Assembly: GCA_038040385.1 (NCBI GenBank)
Contig: JBBPII010000011.1
Coordinates: forward strand, 170,011-234,010
Reading direction: 5' to 3'
Length of the DNA stretch: 64,000 nt
From: Gilichinskyi gelida
GTDB lineage: Bacteria; Acidobacteriota; Thermoanaerobaculia; Gp7-AA8
Made by a program: the position numbers and the translations under genes. The notes beneath the pieces were generated by a model, which worked only from the letters and a program-made list of their open reading frames with translations, had not been told where the DNA came from and searched no databases. The stretch's first letter is position 1. Each line of letters starts with the position of its first letter. This document shows positions 61,150 through 64,000 of the stretch, in pieces.

Positions 61150-61667
61150 CAGCGTTGATTGGCCAGCCAGATGATGGCCAGGATCAGTGCGTTGATGACC
61201 ATGATGGCCACCAGTCCGATCACGATGATCACCACCGCCGCGGCGCCGAAGATCGCCCCCGCCGACCGCGGCGGCCGGCTGCGGTCGCGGTAGCGCAGCA
61301 GGGCGTTGATGTTCATGACGTTCTCTTCGAACAGCCAGTCGAAGATCGTGCCGAGGATGGGGATGGCGCCCACGATGGTGTCGAGAAGGACGTAAAAGAC
61401 CATCCGCGTGATGCGCGGCAGCGGCACGCGATGGCGAAGCGCGCCGACCACGATCCACGCGGAGAGGAAGGCCCCGATCGCCTCGCCCACGCCGGGGATG
61501 AGGCTCAGCCCCGCGTCGAGCCCTACCCGCCGCCCGGTACCGGGGATGGGGACCGCTTCGTCCATGAAATAGGCGAACTTCCGCAGCGCGACGAGGTCGC
61601 GGGGAAGCTTCTCGTCGGGCTCGATCACCTCGGGGATGAATACTTTGGGGTTAGGCACGCTCAGCAT
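61149..61667 (-). CDS. DUF4112 membrane protein
   Basis: 172 residues from ATG at 61667. LRKFAYFMDEAVPIPGTGRR, VGLDAGLSLIPGVGEAIGAF, RMVFYVLLDTIVGAIPILGT and FDWLFEENVMNINALLRY are DUF4112 hallmarks; a last helix (AAAVVIIVIGLVAIMVINAL) closes it. Function unknown. Coupled to the PLD-superfamily gene. Confidence 0.88.
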   Translation of the reverse strand: MLSVPNPKVFIPEVIEPDEKLPRDLVALRKFAYFMDEAVPIPGTGRRVGLDAGLSLIPGVGEAIGAFLSAWIVVGALRHRVPLPRITRMVFYVLLDTIVGAIPILGTIFDWLFEENVMNINALLRYRDRSRPPRSAGAIFGAAAVVIIVIGLVAIMVINALILAIIWLANQR

Positions 61668-61736
61668 TATGCAAGGGCGCTGCTCGATTGTTGGGTTCCA
61701 GCAACCCGGCGTACCCCTTGCGTCTACACTTCCCCC

Positions 61737-63158
61737 ATGCCCGATCCACCCGCCCCGCCCCGTGATTGGAAGGGGCGCTACCTGTCGGCGCGCACGATCG
61801 TCTGGTCGTGGCTGACCGATCCGGCGGTGCTGCTGTACCGCCGCGAGGCGCACGGCCGCCAAAAGACGCGGGTGCTCATCGTGGAGTTCTTCCTCTTCGT
61901 GCGGGAGCTGACGCGCGAGTTCTACGTCATCGAGGGGACCTCGCGTGCCGCGTCGCTGGCCTACACCACCCTCCTCTCGCTGATCCCGCTGCTGGTGGCC
62001 TTCACCTTCGTCTTGAAGGGGTATTTCAGCAACGTCTTTCCCAACATTCAGACGCAGATCGACACCATCCTCAACAACATCATCCCCTACCAGTCGCCGG
62101 TCATCTCCTACCACCTGGCGAAGTTCGCGGAGAGCGCATCGGCGGCGTCGACCTTCGGCGTGATCATCTTCATCATCGTCGCCTTCCGGCTGTTCCTGGC
62201 CGTCGAAGCCACGGTGAATCAGATCTGGAAGGTGCGCAGCGTCCGCGGCTACCGGCAGAAGATCATGGCCTTCACCATGCTCTTCTTCTGGGGGCCGGTG
62301 CTGATGGGCGTGTCGTTCACCAGCACGAACTTCCTGGAGAAGAACCGCTACCTCCGCATCCTCTTCAAGGGCGACATCATCTTCCAGGTGGCTCCGGTGG
62401 TGGTGATGCTCATCGCCTTCACCATGCTCTTCTGGCTGGTGCCGTCGGCGCACGTGAAGCTGAAGTCGGCGATGGTCGGCGCGCTGGTGACCACCGCGCT
62501 CTTCACCCTGGTGCGGTTCGGCTTCGGCATCTACGCGCGGTACCTCTTCGCCGGCCGCTTCAACATCGTCTACGGCGCGGTGGGCCTGGCCCTCATCTTC
62601 CTGATCGCCATCGAAGTGATGTGGGTGGTCATCCTCCTCGGCGTGGAGATCAGCTACGTCTACCAGAACCTGTACGGCGTTCTGCGCGCCTCGGAGCAGC
62701 GCATCGAGGACGAGCCGCGCTTCGATCTCTATTTCGCCGTCCGGGCGATGGTGGAGGTCGCGCGGCGGTTCGAGAAGCGGGAGGATGCGCCGTCGTCGTA
62801 CCGCCTGGCGGAGCAGTTCGCCGCCACGGACGCGCAGATGCTGCGGGTGCTGCGGCGGCTGGAGGACGCCAAGCTGCTCAACGAGGTCGGCGGAGACTGG
62901 ACGGGATGGGTCCCCGGCTGCGACGCCGACCGCATCACCGTCGAGGAGGTGGTGCGCCACGTCGAGGGCGGCCACCGCGCCCTCCCAGCCAAGGCGGACG
63001 ACCGGGAGTACGAGGCCGTCTCCGACCTCTTCGAGCGGCTCGCCGCCTGCACCACCGAGGGACTGAGACACCTCACAATCGGGCAGATGGTGCGGGACCT
63101 GTACTCGCCGCGGATGGTGCGGACGGAGGATGGCGGCGCAACTCGCGCAACCTCCTGA
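61737..63158 (+). CDS. YihY/BrkB family membrane protein with C-terminal extension
   Basis: 473 residues from ATG at 61737. A polar N-terminal ~70 residues precede the YihY core: RAASLAYTTLLSLIPLLVAF, NQIWKVRSVRGYRQKIMAFT, and IVYGAVGLALIFLIAIEVMW. After the sixth helix ~140 soluble residues follow (FDLYFAVRAMVEVARRFEKR, SYRLAEQFAATDAQMLRVLR, LLNEVGGDWTGW), which read like a winged-helix pair. This long form is distinct from the shorter YihY at 52870. Its 3' end overlaps PAP2 by 86 bp. Confidence 0.88.
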   Translation: MPDPPAPPRDWKGRYLSARTIVWSWLTDPAVLLYRREAHGRQKTRVLIVEFFLFVRELTREFYVIEGTSRAASLAYTTLLSLIPLLVAFTFVLKGYFSNVFPNIQTQIDTILNNIIPYQSPVISYHLAKFAESASAASTFGVIIFIIVAFRLFLAVEATVNQIWKVRSVRGYRQKIMAFTMLFFWGPVLMGVSFTSTNFLEKNRYLRILFKGDIIFQVAPVVVMLIAFTMLFWLVPSAHVKLKSAMVGALVTTALFTLVRFGFGIYARYLFAGRFNIVYGAVGLALIFLIAIEVMWVVILLGVEISYVYQNLYGVLRASEQRIEDEPRFDLYFAVRAMVEVARRFEKREDAPSSYRLAEQFAATDAQMLRVLRRLEDAKLLNEVGGDWTGWVPGCDADRITVEEVVRHVEGGHRALPAKADDREYEAVSDLFERLAACTTEGLRHLTIGQMVRDLYSPRMVRTEDGGATRATS

Positions 63159-63945
63159 TCCGCCGCAGCGTCTCGTACGCCACGGTTGTGAACGTCACCC
63201 ACACCAGGCCGGCGGTGATGCCGGCGGCAACGTCGCTGATCCAGTGCACGCCGAGGTAGACGCGGGAGAGTGCGACCGAGGCGATGAGCGTCGCGCCGAG
63301 AGCGAGCGCCGCAGCGGCGGCGGACCAGCTCCTCGCCGCGCGGTACGCCAGGTAGGCCAGGGCGGCGAAGGCCACCGCGCTCCCCATGGCGTGGCCGCTG
63401 GGGAACGAGTAGCCGTGCGCGCGGCGGAGCATCTCCGCCACCGCCGGCCGTGCGCGGCCGAAGTAGCGCTTCAGCTCCATGTTCAGCAGCGCGCAGCCGC
63501 CAGTGGTGACCGCGAGGTAGATCACCCAGCTCCATCGGCGGCGGATCGCCAGCACGCCCGCCACGATCGCCACGAGCACCGCGAGGCCGAGCGGGCCGCC
63601 CACGGTCGACATCACCACGAAGAAGAGCGTGTCGCCCGCCGAGCGATGCGAGACCGCCCAGTCATGCACGCCACTGTCGATCTTCCGCAGCGCCGGCGTC
63701 TCCGCTCGCACCCGCTCCGCGAGATCGATGAACCCGTCCCCCGCCCACGCGGCGAGCAGCCCGCCCGCGACGACGATCAACACCACGGGCATGTAGGCCT
63801 TACGCGCCGACACGAATTTCTGCACCCGCGAGCTCCGCGCGACCAGCCGCGCCAGCCGGTGCCCGACGAAGCGGACGGCGGGCATCGCCGCATACGCAAC
63901 GGACCACAAGATCAGAAAGACGATGAAGAAGATGGCCCAGAGCAT
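63073..63945 (-). CDS. PAP2-family phosphatase
   Basis: 290 residues with six helices. The three PAP2 phosphatase motifs are intact: KRYFGRARP, YSFPSGHAMGS and SRVYLGVHWISDV, including the catalytic His-Asp pair. Such enzymes dephosphorylate undecaprenyl pyrophosphate or phosphatidic acid in the periplasm. The C-terminus is Pro/Ser/Arg-rich and antisense to the YihY tail. Confidence 0.9.
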   Translation of the reverse strand: MLWAIFFIVFLILWSVAYAAMPAVRFVGHRLARLVARSSRVQKFVSARKAYMPVVLIVVAGGLLAAWAGDGFIDLAERVRAETPALRKIDSGVHDWAVSHRSAGDTLFFVVMSTVGGPLGLAVLVAIVAGVLAIRRRWSWVIYLAVTTGGCALLNMELKRYFGRARPAVAEMLRRAHGYSFPSGHAMGSAVAFAALAYLAYRAARSWSAAAAALALGATLIASVALSRVYLGVHWISDVAAGITAGLVWVTFTTVAYETLRRIRRLRELRRHPPSAPSAASTGPAPSARL

Positions 63946-63948
63946 TCC

Positions 63949-64000
63949 GTAGGGGCGCGCAGCAGCGCGCCCGGCACCCCCGGAGCCGCGGGCGCGCTGC
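63949..64000. repeat. GTAGGGGCGCGCAGCAGCGCGCC repeat, cut by window edge
   Basis: Left arm GTAGGGGCGCGCAGCAGCGCG and inner GCGCGCTGC at the edge; same family as 47175-47336. Confidence 0.7.

Noticed and set aside
61149..63071. 640-residue minus-strand protein over the YihY gene
   Set aside because: Its N-terminal part is the Asp/His/Arg-rich shadow of YihY; only the DUF4112 portion from 61667 is credible.

Overview
The window is high-GC bacterial DNA with dense gene packing, short intergenic gaps and many ATGA/GTGA start-stop overlaps. Ten Ns at 47274-47283 show it comes from an assembled scaffold. Exported proteins joining a carboxypeptidase-regulatory fold to TPRs, a 977-residue TPR protein with a Pro/Glu-rich middle, MBOAT/SGNH acyltransferases and very abundant long palindromic repeats would fit an uncultured soil or sediment Acidobacteriota. 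That placement is inference; no rRNA gene is present to confirm it.

Layout. 1-11.2 kb: exported propeller fragment, HNH nuclease, MsbA-type ABC exporter, DacA-like peptidase, purN-purM, M28 peptidase, fabH and hslO. 11.3-13.4 kb: a redox operon that opens with a peroxiredoxin whose catalytic cysteine codon is an in-frame TGA (probable selenocysteine), followed by a GrdB/PrdB-family protein and an aldo-keto reductase. 13.5-25.8 kb: speA, exported TPR protein, lipoprotein, metH with a SAM-II-type riboswitch and attenuator, an isoprenylcysteine-methyltransferase-like protein, a fused AhbA/AhbB-like protein, a polytopic membrane protein and prfC. 25.9-30.5 kb: a tightly overlapping minus-strand cluster (CofC/DUF2064-like transferase, AhpD-like protein, FAD oxidoreductase, radical SAM enzyme, metallophosphoesterase) that resembles accessory genes of arsenosugar loci but lacks recognisable arsM/arsS here. 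30.5-32.8 kb: arginine deiminase and carbamate kinase.

32.7-38.4 kb is an accessory island, visibly less GC-rich than its surroundings. It starts with tandem BrnT/antitoxin-like genes, then small hypotheticals and an XRE regulator, then a series of large imperfect palindromes with the architecture of integron attC sites, all oriented on the minus strand. Between them lie single genes, including an HEPN-like and a PIN-like protein. No integrase is visible, so this looks like a CALIN (attC array without integrase).

38.4-48.7 kb returns to core genes: DUF1330/DUF971, truA-thiL, the TPR protein, and the classical rnhB-rplS-trmD-rimM-khpA-rpsP-ffh ribosome/SRP operon. 48.7-64 kb: NmrA-like reductase, SGNH-MBOAT acyltransferase pair, ferredoxin-metallo-beta-lactamase fusion, YihY and VTT membrane proteins, pseudopilin, transaldolase-phosphoglucose isomerase fusion with gnd, cardiolipin synthase-like PLD protein, DUF4112, a second YihY with a C-terminal extension, and a PAP2 phosphatase.

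Across the whole window several families of 50-120 bp palindromes sit between genes and also inside genes in frame (metH three times, trmD, the FAD oxidoreductase, yihY, gnd). Several supply the stop or start codon of a neighbouring gene.
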